DNA from: Erythrobasidium yunnanense
Taxonomy: Eukaryota > Basidiomycota > Cystobasidiomycetes > Erythrobasidiales > Erythrobasidiaceae
Direction: 5' to 3'
Assembly (NCBI GenBank): GCA_001600175.1
Contig: BCJC01000005.1
Span: forward strand, 1,778,471 to 1,842,470
Length of the DNA: 64,000 nucleotides
A program made the position numbers and the translations under genes. The notes beneath the pieces were generated by a model. It made no database searches, was not told the DNA's origin, and saw only the letters and a program-made list of their open reading frames with translations. This document shows positions 10,307 through 20,382 of this stretch, piece after piece (the stretch's first letter is position 1; each line of letters opens with the position of its first letter).

Positions 10307-12407
10307 ATGGCGTAAGTCGCATATATTCTTATGAGACCCTAGCTGACCGTGACGCCGAACAGCCGCACCAAAAGTGACCCGACGCCGGACGAGCAGCTGG
10401 CCAGTCTGTGTTCTGCATCGGGATGTCATTCATTACTGGACGCTTCATTCGCACGCTATCTGGATGCAGGAGACCATATCTCATACATGCGACACAACTT
10501 CCATATCCCCACTATCGATTCCATGCACCGTCAACCAGCTGCTACTCCCCCTCCTACGCCGCCTGCTGAAGTGATAGCGAAGCATCAGAAACTGAGAGAT
10601 GAGAGGCATGGCACCACTAGCACCACCAATGGCCAGAACGGCTCTGGCGACGACGTCGCAGACAAGAAAAGCTCGGCGTCATCGTCCTCTTCGAAAGCAC
10701 AGAAAGTCAGACAGGACCTAGCTCGCGAGACTGGACTAGAGAGTGGGAGACGGTCATCAGCTATAGAAGACGCTACTTTCGGGATGGGTCCCCAAGAAGG
10801 CTATGACATGGTCGTATACCTCGCTGGAAATTCGCTAGGCTTGCCATCCAAGCAGAGCATTCAACTCTTACAAGAAGAAGTGTCCGTCTGGCAAGATAAA
10901 GCCGTGACAGGCTGGGCAGAGCATCATTTCAAGCGCCCGTGGTCTTCGTACGCCGAGAAGCTCTCACCGTTATTAGCGGGTATAGTAGGGAGCAAGAACA
11001 CAGAAGTCGCAAGCATGGGAAACCTCACTATGAATTTACATCTATTGATGTGCTCTTTCTACAAACCTACAAAAGAGAGATATAAGATCCTATATGAACA
11101 TAAAGCATTCCCATCGGATAACTATGCGTTCGCATCGCAGGCTGAAATGCATGGATATACAAGGGAAGAAGCGCTCTTGACGCTCAAGCCGAGAGATGAT
11201 GAATATACGCTTAGGACGGAAGACATGCTGGATATCATTGAGAGGGAAGGAGATAAGATTGCGGTCGTCTTCTTTAGTGGAGTACAGTACTTTACGGGAC
11301 AAGCGTTCGAGATCCAGAAGATCACGGAAGCCGCTCAGAAGAAAGTGTGTCCCGTCCAGATCGTCTTCGATACGCAAGCATACAGGCTCACGGAGTTGAC
11401 GGCAGGGCTGTCTCGTCGGATGGGATCTAGCACACGCAGTCGGCAATATCCCTCTGTCTCTCCACGACTGGGATATAGATTTTGCAGTCTGGTGCACGTA
11501 CAAGGTGGGCGTGTCTCCTCATGCCGTGATTTAGGCGGTCGATGCTGAATCCGTTATATAGTACCTGAACAGCGGACCGGGTGGTATTGCTGGACTCTAC
11601 GTTCACGAAAAGCACTCTTCGCGACCTCGGTTATCAGGGTGGTGGGGCAACGAGTGAGTCTGCTCATTTCCCTCAGTTCCCTTCAAGCTGTCACTGACCC
11701 TTTCTTCAGCTTGAAGACACGCTTCGCGATGGCCGACACGTTTGACCCTGCCCCCGGTGCTGCGGGTTTCCAAACGAGCACTCCTTCGATCCTCTCTTTA
11801 GCAGCCTTAAAAGGCTCCTTGGAGTCCTACCTCCTGATGGGCAAAGAGGATTCCGCACAACAAGAGACGCCCTCCAATACTGCTATTGCGCTCAAGAAGC
11901 TGAGGAAGAAGAGTACGGTCATGACTGCTTATTTAGCTTTGCTCTTGAAAAGCTCGAGATACTACGTCCCGCTCAAAGACATCAAAGCATTTGAAGAGTC
12001 TCAGAAGAACTCAGAGGAGGGGCTGAAAGCGGGCTTCACGATCATCACGCCTGAAAACCCATATCATCGAGGAGCACAGTTATCAGTCCTTCTATTGCCG
12101 AGACATCATGGTCTACTGTCACCCGTAGCGGAAGCGATGATGGAGGCGGGAGTGTATGGAGATGAGAGAGAACCAGATGTAATGCGCCTCGCGCCTGTCC
12201 CGCTGTACAATACCCATAAAGAATGCTGGGTCGCGGCGAAGGTCCTTGATTGGGCTATCGAGGTGAATTATACTTCTTTCATGTGCAGGACAAAGCTGAC
12301 GTGTTATTGTGCTGCAGATCGCGGAGCATAAAGTCGCGAATTCACCGAAGAAGAATGGACAGCAAGACGAGCCTGTCGCTCAGACGCACATGCCTAGAAC
12401 GGAGTGA
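10307..12407 (+). CDS. BNA5: Kynureninase
   Basis: Kynureninase is a cytosolic PLP enzyme that cleaves kynurenine or 3-hydroxykynurenine to (hydroxy)anthranilate and alanine, in tryptophan breakdown and de novo NAD synthesis. Exons 10307-10311, 10363-11344, 11406-11504, 11562-11653, 11710-12262 and 12318-12407 give 606 codons; the first exon is only five bases. Key blocks are [29 protein letters not shown], the PLP lysine in [13 protein letters not shown], and WWGNDLKTRF. The protein is well above the usual size of about 450-470 residues. The excess is a low-complexity insert of roughly 90 residues between FHIPTI and VYLAGNS, plus a smaller Ser/Lys-rich insert after the [10 protein letters not shown] block. 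Both lie at loop positions, so activity is likely kept. Confidence 0.93.
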
Positions 12408-12600
12408 AGCAAAACACAGTCCAGCTCTTGAAAAGAGTATCAATTGACGAAGAAGCGTGTTACGAACATGCATATATGCGGGACAGCGAGAGGCGAGAGC
12501 TTCGTTGATCAAATAGCGGAACAAAGACAACGCAAAATGGCGGAATGGCCTGATCCAAGATGTAGCGAGAGCACGTGGAGGTATAACTCGTAACGAGCAG

Positions 12601-13114
12601 CTATGAGATGGGAAGAGTCGCCTTCTTGCATTCTCCAGCTGCACAATCACAGCCGGGGCAGCTTGAGCACTACGCATATCTGGATCAGCTGAAGCCTCGT
12701 CTGGGTTATATGCACTGCTTACCTCCTTCTTGATAGCAGTCATCTTCTTGCATTCTCCAGCCGCACAGTCGCATTTGCCCTGTATCGTCACGCCTTTATC
12801 AGCCAAACACAGTCTGTCATCAATGCTTGCAGCTCACCTCAGTAGCCAAGGAGCACTTTGTCTTGTTCTGGCTCGACACGCACTGTCCAGCTGCACAGCT
12901 GCATTCTCCCCTCTTTGCATATTCACACTCGTCGTGCGCTACGCAGTCTACGGTTTTGGGTTCTCCAGCAGAGGCTCGGGCTGCTGCTTTCTGTTCGCCT
13001 GCACAAGCACAGGTAACGCCGCCTGCGAACATCGCATCGCTTGTCAGCAGACTGACGCGTGAGGAGGATACAGGATGATGCCTTACAGATGATAGTAGGT
13101 TGAGGTCCGGCCAT
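12601..13114 (-). CDS. Metallothionein-like cysteine-rich protein
   Basis: Four exons (13114-13087, 13022-12838, 12779-12723, 12669-12601) encode 112 residues with about 17 cysteines, no signal peptide and almost no aromatic residues. Cysteines fall in Cys-X-Cys pairs, the hallmark of metallothioneins. A short motif occurs three times: CSCAAGQC, CDCAAGECKKM and CDCAAGECKKA, the last preceded by CSSCPG. The first part begins CGGVTCACAGEQ. By analogy with fungal metallothioneins, the role would be cytosolic binding of Cu, Zn or Cd. The introns are supported because each keeps the frame and restores a Cys motif at the joint. The upstream region carries TGCCAA/TTGGCA sites (see regulatory entry). 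The exact metal and the family assignment are inferred. Confidence 0.72.
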
Positions 13115-13541
13115 GATCGAGTTTAGAATGAAATGGGATGAGCAGAGGAAAGAGAGGGAGAGATTGAGCTGAGACGAAAAGACAATACTCATCAGGCACA
13201 GCCAAAGCTTTGACACAGCGGTAATGGGGTGATCGAGCCAATTAGAAGACTGCCAAATGCTCAATGGCTGCTTGCCAAACTTGGCAGCCTTAGGATAGCA
13301 AGCGCGTCAGTTTGCGAGACGTGAGCAAACTCGCACATCGTTTCTTTCCTTTCTCCCTACTCATCAAATACTTATTAATCGAGAGATCAAAGGACGTGTC
13401 AAAATGGAGATGGTCCGCAGATTGCATCAAAAAATTGATAGGACATGGATAGTCGGAGCTGGATGGCGTTGCTGTCGTCAGGCTGTCAGCCTCAACCCAT
13501 CGACTACAACCCACTACCAGTCGATCCTCTGGCAGGATTGA
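13115..13541. other. Divergent promoter region (metallothionein-like / membrane protein)
   Basis: This 427-base region separates two divergent genes. It contains a CT-rich leader next to the metallothionein-like start, a CCAAT motif near 13238, and a palindrome of TTGGCA half-sites at 13273-13286. No coding signal is visible. Confidence 0.5.
13251..13286. promoter_or_regulatory. TGCCAA/TTGGCA repeat cluster in the metallothionein-like promoter
   Basis: TGCCAA occurs at 13251 and again as the palindrome TGCCAAACTTGGCA at 13273-13286. The palindrome is about 160 bases upstream of the metallothionein-like start codon and about 255 bases upstream of the divergent gene. A dimeric transcription factor site is plausible but no specific factor is assigned. 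Confidence 0.35.
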
Positions 13542-13877
13542 ATGTCTTCACTGGCCTTTATGATCCCTTCGCTGGTCGCAGTCAGTCAAGTAGCAACAGC
13601 AGCAGCAGCAATCCTCGATGATGACATCGATACGATCCATCCTCGAGCTGGTCTCGCTACTCTGGATGATGCAGGACATCCTCATCTCCCTCTTCTCGCC
13701 AGATCGCGCAAGAAGCACTCGTCGAGCATTTCCAAGGCTCTAGCAGGAGTGACCATTGGAGTGATCGTTGCAGCTATCGTTGTCGCCATCCTGATATGCA
13801 TCGTCATCTGGATCATTATCCGTCGTCGCAACAAGAACAAGAAAGCGGCAGCTCAGCAAGAAGTGGATCAGATGTAG
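13542..13877 (+). CDS. Small single-pass type I membrane protein, unknown
   Basis: A single exon encodes 111 residues. Residues 1-23 form a signal peptide ending in a run of alanines. A short lumenal or extracellular part follows, rich in Asp and His with basic clusters (ARSRKKHSSS). A strong transmembrane segment (about residues 67-92, Val/Ile-rich) is followed by the stop-transfer cluster RRRNKNKK and a short Gln/Glu tail. I do not recognise the family. The layout resembles small fungal cell-surface or sensor-like proteins, but no ectodomain fold is evident. Confidence 0.6.
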   Translation: MSSLAFMIPSLVAVSQVATAAAAILDDDIDTIHPRAGLATLDDAGHPHLPLLARSRKKHSSSISKALAGVTIGVIVAAIVVAILICIVIWIIIRRRNKNKKAAAQQEVDQM

Positions 13878-14152
13878 CAAGCGTATATCTTCGACACCCA
13901 TGAACTTCTCGAGTCTCAGCTAGATGCAGATGTGCTACATTAGGGAGGAGCATCAGTATCGTCTCAAGCCTGAACTCGTGTGCACTGAAGCCAATCTTGT
14001 CAAGCCACTACCTGTGCAGTGAAATGCCGACTTGACGGAATGGACGCGCTCCTCTGATCTGTGACAGGCTCCTGCACCGCCTTGACATGCCCATCCTACT
14101 TTTCTCTGCTCAAGAGACGCTGTTTCACTCGAAGACTTCAGCTCACATACTT

Positions 14153-14991
14153 ATGTTTAATCTTCTGGCGGACGGGCTCTACAAACGACACAAGAAAGCT
14201 CAGAAAGCGAGGAACGAGGCAAGGGACGATAGATCTAGAAGGTCCGTGAAAGACTGGCTCTCATCGCTCGACAGCGATAGTGAGACGACAGCGAGGAAGA
14301 AGCGAGCAAAGAGGGAAGCTCAAGGGTGGATCTATTTCGACAGCCCTGACCCTAGCACTGATGGCGAGGGTAGCGTGACCGGCGGTGGTGCGTTCTGGCG
14401 AGTCAAACCAGAGATGCATCTGCTGAGTTGACTGTCTTCACATCACCAGGTTTCGTGGAGTCCTCGACATCTTCAGAGTCTGGAAACACCCAATCTCGTG
14501 CGAAAGCTCGTAAGCAGAAACATCAAAAACGGAAAACCAAGCCTTCAAGCGTAGCAAAACCACCTAGAGCTGCACTCGAGATAAGCAAGACCGCAGACGG
14601 CCATCTGTGGTATATGCATAGTCTAGGGCGTGCCAAGGTTGCCTGGCACCTTACTCCCGATGGTCGATATCTCGACGGCTGGCGCTACTACTACCACGAC
14701 TGGAATGCCTCTACTGTATATGAGCGTCAGTTCGTTCAGGGCCATGTCGGCAAGCCCATCAATGCAGACCGCAAAGTAGAGCAGAACAAGAAGAAGAGAC
14801 GGTCGTTCCTGAAACGGCAGAACCGTGCCAGACAAGCTCCTTTAGATACACACACTCAACAGGAGATTACTCCAGATATACATACTCCGCCTGCAGATAT
14901 ACGTACTCACAAGGAGAAAGACACTGCATCACAGCGAAAAGCACGGCGAAAACCAACAGGCTGGGTACGGTCATCGCGGCGCGTGCGTTGA
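14153..14991 (+). CDS. Orphan protein, paralog of the next gene (basic, LDGW motif)
   Basis: Exons 14153-14387 and 14450-14991 give 258 codons; the same frame extends to an ATG at 14087, but the start at 14153 aligns better with the neighbouring paralog. The protein is very basic, with a Lys/Arg-rich N-terminal helix leading to VKDWLSSLDSDSE. After a Ser/Lys-rich linker comes the shared core: WHLTPDGRYLDGWRYYYHDW, then STVYERQF and VGKPINADRK. The tail is rich in Lys, Arg and Thr. There is no signal peptide. I recognise no known domain. The gene lies 193 bases upstream of its paralog on the same strand, consistent with tandem duplication. Confidence 0.6.
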
Positions 14992-15184
14992 TACATTGTT
15001 CGCTTGACGTTGATATCACAAATCAGCCTTCTCTATAGCTTCCGATATTGCTTCAGCAGACGTGACACTATCTACACAGCCCAGACCATCCCGCTCTCTT
15101 TTGACGCACATACAGACTCTAGCTCTCTGGAAGCCACGATCTTAGCATATATCCTGCGACAGACTACGCTCCTCTTCAGTCAAC

Positions 15185-15799
15185 ATGCCCTTCATGGACG
15201 CCATCATCGACACTTTCAGCAATACGTATCTGCAGGCGGTAATAGAAAAGCGGAGAAGAGAGCGCAGAGCGACTAAGAAGCGTGTAGAAGGTTGGCTGTC
15301 AGAGATGCATGGCGACGCGCACGCAAGACCCCCAAGCAAGTATGCACCGAGCGATTCTGCCTCACAAGCGAGTCAGGCGGCGTCCCACAGACCTTCGCTC
15401 AAGCTTCGCGCAGAGCCGCATCGGAGGTTTCGTCGACAGGGAAAGATTATTCGCATACGCAGATCGTCCAAGAAGTTGAAGTCTTCAACGGCGACCAGCA
15501 TGACACACCGCTCATCGCCTGAGCCACCGCGTCTCTATACTCTCGAGTACCTCGCGAAGATCGACTTCACAGTAGCTTTCCGACTAGACGAAGATCAGAA
15601 GCACCTCGATGGCTGGTGCTGGTACATAGACCATCAGCATCCTAGCGACCGTTCTGCAGTCTACGATCCGAAGTACGATGGGGTCAGAGTGGACAAGGGC
15701 ACGCCCTTATATCGCATTGCAAATGAGCAGAGCCATACGATACAATTCACAGAGGTCCCAGGGAGACATCGCAGCCAGTGGTCTAGGCGGCGAACATAG
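15185..15799 (+). CDS. Orphan protein, tandem paralog of 14153-14991
   Basis: A single exon encodes 204 residues. The N-terminal basic helix (EKRRRERRATKKRVEGWLSE) corresponds to the VKDWLSS region of the upstream gene. The core is FRLDEDQKHLDGWCWYIDHQ, then SAVYDPKY and VDKGTPLY, which lines up with LDGWRYYYHDW, STVYERQF and VGKPI upstream. Middle and tail regions are rich in Arg, Ser and Lys. No signal peptide, membrane segment or known domain is visible. Divergence between the two copies is high, so the duplication is old or the family evolves fast. Confidence 0.6.
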   Translation: MPFMDAIIDTFSNTYLQAVIEKRRRERRATKKRVEGWLSEMHGDAHARPPSKYAPSDSASQASQAASHRPSLKLRAEPHRRFRRQGKIIRIRRSSKKLKSSTATSMTHRSSPEPPRLYTLEYLAKIDFTVAFRLDEDQKHLDGWCWYIDHQHPSDRSAVYDPKYDGVRVDKGTPLYRIANEQSHTIQFTEVPGRHRSQWSRRRT

Positions 15800-16042
15800 T
15801 CTCAAAGATTAGAGTATATTATCGTTTGTTCTTTCTGATGTGTCGACTGTTCATCAGCCGCCACACTGACTCGGTTGATGTCAGTGTCAGCAAATGTTCA
15901 TTGTAGACAACCCCTTGACAGTCTTTCATGAAAGGCAAACCCCCAAGCTTGTCTGTCAGCTGCTCCGCTTGGCTTGTGACATTACCAAGCACTTCCACGC
16001 TAATTTCAGACTCGAAGGGCTCTGCCGGTCAGAGCCAGAACG

Positions 16043-16763
16043 ATGAATAGCTATCAATCGAATCAGCGACCGTACTATCCGCCAGGCGAGCATCGTCGGA
16101 AGGGGCATAAGTGAGCCGCGGTGAGTATGTAGTCTGGGTGTGTTACTGAGTATCGTTGCTGTCAGTCCATTCAATAGTCCGCTTTTCAAGGATGCGGTCG
16201 GCCGCTGCACGGGAAAGCGGATTGCTGTTCAGCGTAAACCTGAGAAGTGAGTTATCGCTATACTCGAACCATATCATAGTGTGCTGAGATATTACTCTAG
16301 ACCATGGCATGCAGTCCCTGTTCCCTGCTCGAATGTCTACATTTTCTACCAGACACGCTCGAAGCGCAATCAGCAGGCCCCTCCGCCACTTCAAGGCTAC
16401 CCTGACAATATGTACGGCCATTCGCAGTACGACCGTCCACCTCAGACGTTTTCCTCTCGGCCTCCAGCCCACCAGCAGAATACGAATGGTCAATCGTATC
16501 ATGCACCGATAATGCAGGGTACACCTTCCAGCAAGAAGAACAAGAAGAAACCAGGACGGCATTCCCATGGACCAGGTGGCTTCGGACAGCCGGATCCCCT
16601 AATCGGGTATGGCTTCAACGCACCTGCACCGTCTGGCGATCTGGGAGGCGGAGGAGCTGCTGCAAGCGGAGGAGGAGGAGGAGGCTTTTCAGGAGATTTC
16701 CTGGGAGGAGGAGGCGGTGGAGGAGGCGGCGGCGGCGGAAGTTTGACATGCGTCATATCGTGA
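16043..16763 (+). CDS. Gly-rich low-complexity protein ending in a CaaX box
   Basis: The clear part is the last exon (from 16353), rich in Gln, Pro and Tyr (QQAPPPLQGYPDNMYG), then a basic patch (SSKKNKKKPGRHSHG), then glycine runs, ending SLTCVIS. CVIS fits a CaaX prenylation signal (Cys, two aliphatic residues, Ser), as in Ras-type proteins, and would suggest farnesylation and membrane attachment. A probable first exon at 16043-16110 begins MNSYQSNQRPYYPPG; at least one intron, and perhaps a small internal exon near 16166, lie between, and I could not settle the splicing. Composition resembles prion-like fungal N-termini but no catalytic domain follows. The stop is 14 bases from the stop of the convergent tRNase Z gene. 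Confidence 0.5.
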
Positions 16764-16777
16764 TCTGAGGATCATGA

Positions 16778-19700
16778 TCAAGTCTCGACAGCAGTATCTA
16801 CCGTCTTGGCTTGCTTCTGCTTCGGCTTCGCTGCTTTTGCTTTCGACTTTTGCTTCTGCTTGTTGCTCTCCTTCGCATTGGCAGGCTTCTCTGCACCGCT
16901 TGCCTCCGCTGCGTCCAAAGCTTCCGCAGAATCATCTCCTTCCCATTCCGTGAACAGAGTCTGAAGCGCTTTCGTCCAGTATTTGGCCTTCCAGAAGTCC
17001 CCGATCTTGATTGACATCAAGTCAAAAGCTACTGCGACATCGCAGCAGTTGTCCGCTTCGCGTTCTGCGAGCGGTGGGAACTTCGGATACCGCTGAGAGA
17101 AGTGCGTAAGGAGACAGTGCTTGGCTTGCATGCTGAATAGTGAGCTATCAGTACATTGTCGTTAGCCTTAGAGGCCAAGAGTCTCACCGTTTCGCCACAT
17201 CCAGAGCTTCAGCAAAAGTACTATGGCCTGCTCATGACCGTTAGACGAGGCCCTATACCTGGTGATTGACTATTTACCTTTGTATCGAGCGACTTCAGGC
17301 AGCTCGTCTTCGATAGTGGCTTCGTGAATAAGGAGGGTCGCATCTTTGCCAGCAGCAACGAGTGCATCGCAGGGCTGCGTGTCACCAGAGTAGCTGAGAA
17401 GCAAATCAGTAGATTCCGGTACGGCCTGTTTTCCACGCCTACACAATCTTCCAGCCGTCTCTTCCCTCGAGCACGACTCCAAAGCAACGAGCACGATGCT
17501 GTACCAAGACAGTCTCTACCTTTCTTAGCGCCAATGAGCTCAAGAGCTCGCTGAGACCGGGTCCACTGCTTCTACCGGGTAGACAGTCGTTTGCGTCTAT
17601 GAAGACAATGTTGTCCTTGACTCCGAGTCTTTGCAACTGATCGAGGTCTTGTATGTAGGTCTTGATATGCGGTGGGCAGACGATATACAGCCTTGAGGCT
17701 GTAGGAAGCTAACGGAAGACGGTTCAGCTAGGATCATCTCCGATAAGGGAATGCGAAGCCTACCTGGCTGCGCCGATAGAGAAGCGTACTTAGTCCACCA
17801 TGATGGTCAGCGTGCATGTGCGAGATGAATATGCATGACAAGCGTTGCAACGCATCGCCGATCGAAGCCCCAAAGCGTCGCGCAAGCTGTCCATACGTGC
17901 CTTCTCCAACATCCAGCAGAATCGACTGTCCTGATGGCAATTCCAGGAGGGTCGCACTCACTGCAAGGATTTGTGAGCGAGTATTCTTGCGTTGACAGCG
18001 GCCTGGCTTACCGTTGCGATACTTGGAGGGCATGGCAGATCCTGTACCGAGAGCCGTGACCTTTATATCGCTACCCGGAAAGTCGTCCCTCGAGCGTCTT
18101 TCTGATGCTTGCTGTATTGCAGCCTTGGCCTCAACAACAAGGTTCTTGTACTCTTGCCATGTATCTTTCGCATGCGCCCTCGACTCCTCATTCTTATCGT
18201 TCAGCCGGGATGCTGCTTCCTCCGCTTTTGTAGAATCGGGAGCCATGTCGAAATGCCGCAGCCTTGTAGAAGTATCGCAGGCTGCTAGAGTGTTCAGGTT
18301 GAACACGGCGCCCATGTCGAGACGGATGACTATAAATACAGAATCAGCGACTCAGTTGACAGTATAAAGCGCCTGGAAAACGGCGTCCCGTACCAGAAGT
18401 GTCTGTACCAGCGGGACTCGCGCCATAGCTTGGCATTCGGAAAACCTCCTCGTCCAGCTTCGCCAGACGCAGCTGAAGTATTGCAGCAGAAGCGAAAGTG
18501 ATACGGTTGTAGCCCAACTCCGGTGCCGATACAATATGCTGGGAAAGGAAAGTCTGAGCACGCGCGATACATCCAGCTATCATGTGTAGCCTACCTGAAC
18601 AGAAGAAGGGAATGCTTCCAGCCATTTCCTATAGTCAGGGTGCTGTAATACACCAGGACCAAGGTGATGAAAGACGTAAAGAAGGGACACGTCTGGCCTG
18701 GGGCGCCCAACTGGACTGGCGGTTACTCGAGGAATGTAGCTTGTTGAGGGACATGCGACCATCGCAAAAGCCTGAACAGCTCCGTTAGCCAGACATTCCC
18801 ATGCATGCGTAACATCGCTCACCGAAGGATTGGCTCCTGCTTCTGTACAGGTCTCCGGCAGTATCAATTTGCCATCTGGCAGAGTCACAGATTCTCCTTT
18901 TGTCAACTTGGCAAAGTCAGGTCCAGGTGTGACGCCTTGCGCTTTTGCAGCTTCAGGCTTGAATCTCCCACGAATCGGCGGGCCGGTCACATAGTATGAT
19001 ACTGCAAATGGCGGCGCCTCAATATCAGGGAGAAAAGAGGAGTTCCATGCTGGAGAAGAGAAGTAGGACGGCCGATCTGGATTTGATGAAGTCGGCGCGG
19101 GTTTGGAGGGCGATCCTGCGCGGAACATATCTTGTATGACCAGCCTCCGCCATTCGGCAGCTTGCTTGCCTTTCAATCGATCTGGCCTTCCTGATCTACC
19201 CCACCAGTCGACTTCCGCGACATGCGCATCTTGACCTGCAGCGGACTCGCTTTCTGCCTGGCTTGTCGCACCGTTGTGAGGTCGTTTCGACGCTGGAGAT
19301 GCACTCCGTGATCTTGATCTGCGCTTTGCTGGATTATTGGACGCGGATTCGTCCGGTAGTACCGGATATGCCTCTACTTTGATGTTCGGATCGCTGTAGA
19401 CGACATTGTCGCCTTCTTGAGAAGGTGCGGAAAGAGGGCGAGCGTACTCGTGCGTGTTCACGCGCATCTTCGGCCTATGAGTAGTTCAGCCTTTGCGACT
19501 CACAAAGTGTCACCTTCGCTTACCGCCGTGTATGGTATCTCATCGAGGCCAGCAGGTGATCCGTCCCCTCCGGACCATGTACATCGACTTGTGCGCCATC
19601 TTTCTCACCCATAGACAAAAGAAGACCTGGAATCGACAATAGCAAGAATGACTCGCGCATAAGGTGACGTTTTCTTGGTCGCATAGCTGTCTTGAGACTC

Positions 19701-19931
19701 ACCGCCGAGTCCAGAGGTAGATTGGACTTGTACAGAGCTAGATAAGAAGATACTTCGCAGTTTCTTCATGGATATGCGATCTTGGACCATAGCTCGCGTA
19801 ACATTTTCACCGGCATCGAAGAGATAGCGAGCATCGTGGAAGACAACCATGAAGCTTGGAGTCGTATCGCTCGTAGCTTGCGTGAGACATTGAATGTGCC
19901 ATGGCTGCTTTGGACTTATGGCAGTGGTCAT
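16778..19931 (-). CDS. TRZ1: tRNase Z, long form
   Basis: This is the endonuclease that removes 3' trailers from precursor tRNAs in nucleus and mitochondria. The long form is a degenerate N-terminal beta-lactamase half fused to a catalytic C-terminal half. The N-terminal half is recognisable by WHIQCLTQATSDTTPSFMV, FDAGENVTRAM, the split block FLSS...GLGG|LLLSMGEKDG and VDVHGPEG. A Ser/Arg-rich nuclear-type linker (KRRSRSRSASPASKRPHNG) lies in the middle. The C-terminal half has the GTGSAMPSKYRN motif of tRNase Z and the metal-binding HMHADHHGG. The end (after MQAKHCLLTHFSQRYPKFPP) carries a Lys/Ala/Gln-rich tail. Many introns interrupt it. Start at 19931 is chosen because the family N-terminus begins there. 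Confidence 0.9.
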
Positions 19932-20382
19932 GAAATGCCGTCGCAGGCAGCGAGAGATCCACAGATTTGGCGACGAAAGATAGATTCGCCAGGCAAATAA
20001 GCGACTTGCAAGCAGGAAGAGCTATGTGTCCGGACGCTGGAGGAAGATCAAGCTGGATCAACGAGTCGAGATGGATGAGAAAGTGCGACAATCTTAAGGC
20101 TCTTCCTTTCGCCAATTCAACGAATCGAAAGCTCCCCTCAATGATTAGTAGACCACTATACATGCGTACGACAACATTCCCTCCTGATCTGCATGTCCAA
20201 ACCCGCTTGCAACTGTATGCGAGCTTCCCGAACGACGTGCTATGCAGCTGCGTCTTGGCGGCAAAGACATCCTTAAATCCCATACAACATGAACAGGGCT
20301 ATCCAAGCATGTCGTGACACACCGGCCCTTATAGGCAGAGGATCAGAGCTCTCGGTTTTTCTCTCCCTTATCTGAAGCAGGG
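19932..20382. other. Intergenic region upstream of tRNase Z
   Basis: This 451-base stretch lies between two minus-strand genes. A minus-strand open frame of 158 codons (20283-19807) overlaps the tRNase Z first exon in another frame. Its translation looks like neither a domain nor a targeting signal, so I treat the stretch as promoter and leader. Confidence 0.45.

Noticed and set aside
12730-13078. Plus-strand open frames opposite the metallothionein-like gene
   Set aside because: The minus-strand model restores Cys motifs at three splice joints, which the plus-strand frames cannot explain.
16499-16756. Proline-rich minus-strand frame opposite the glycine runs
   Set aside because: It is the complement of GGN codons; the plus-strand frame has a coherent protein and CaaX end.
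16043-16763. Idea that the CaaX protein is a mating pheromone precursor
   Set aside because: Basidiomycete precursors are short with a processed peptide before the CaaX; this one is long, Gly-rich, and no pheromone receptor is nearby.
19807-20283. 158-codon minus-strand open frame overlapping the first exon of tRNase Z
   Set aside because: It lies in a different frame from the well-supported tRNase Z start, and its translation has no domain or targeting character.
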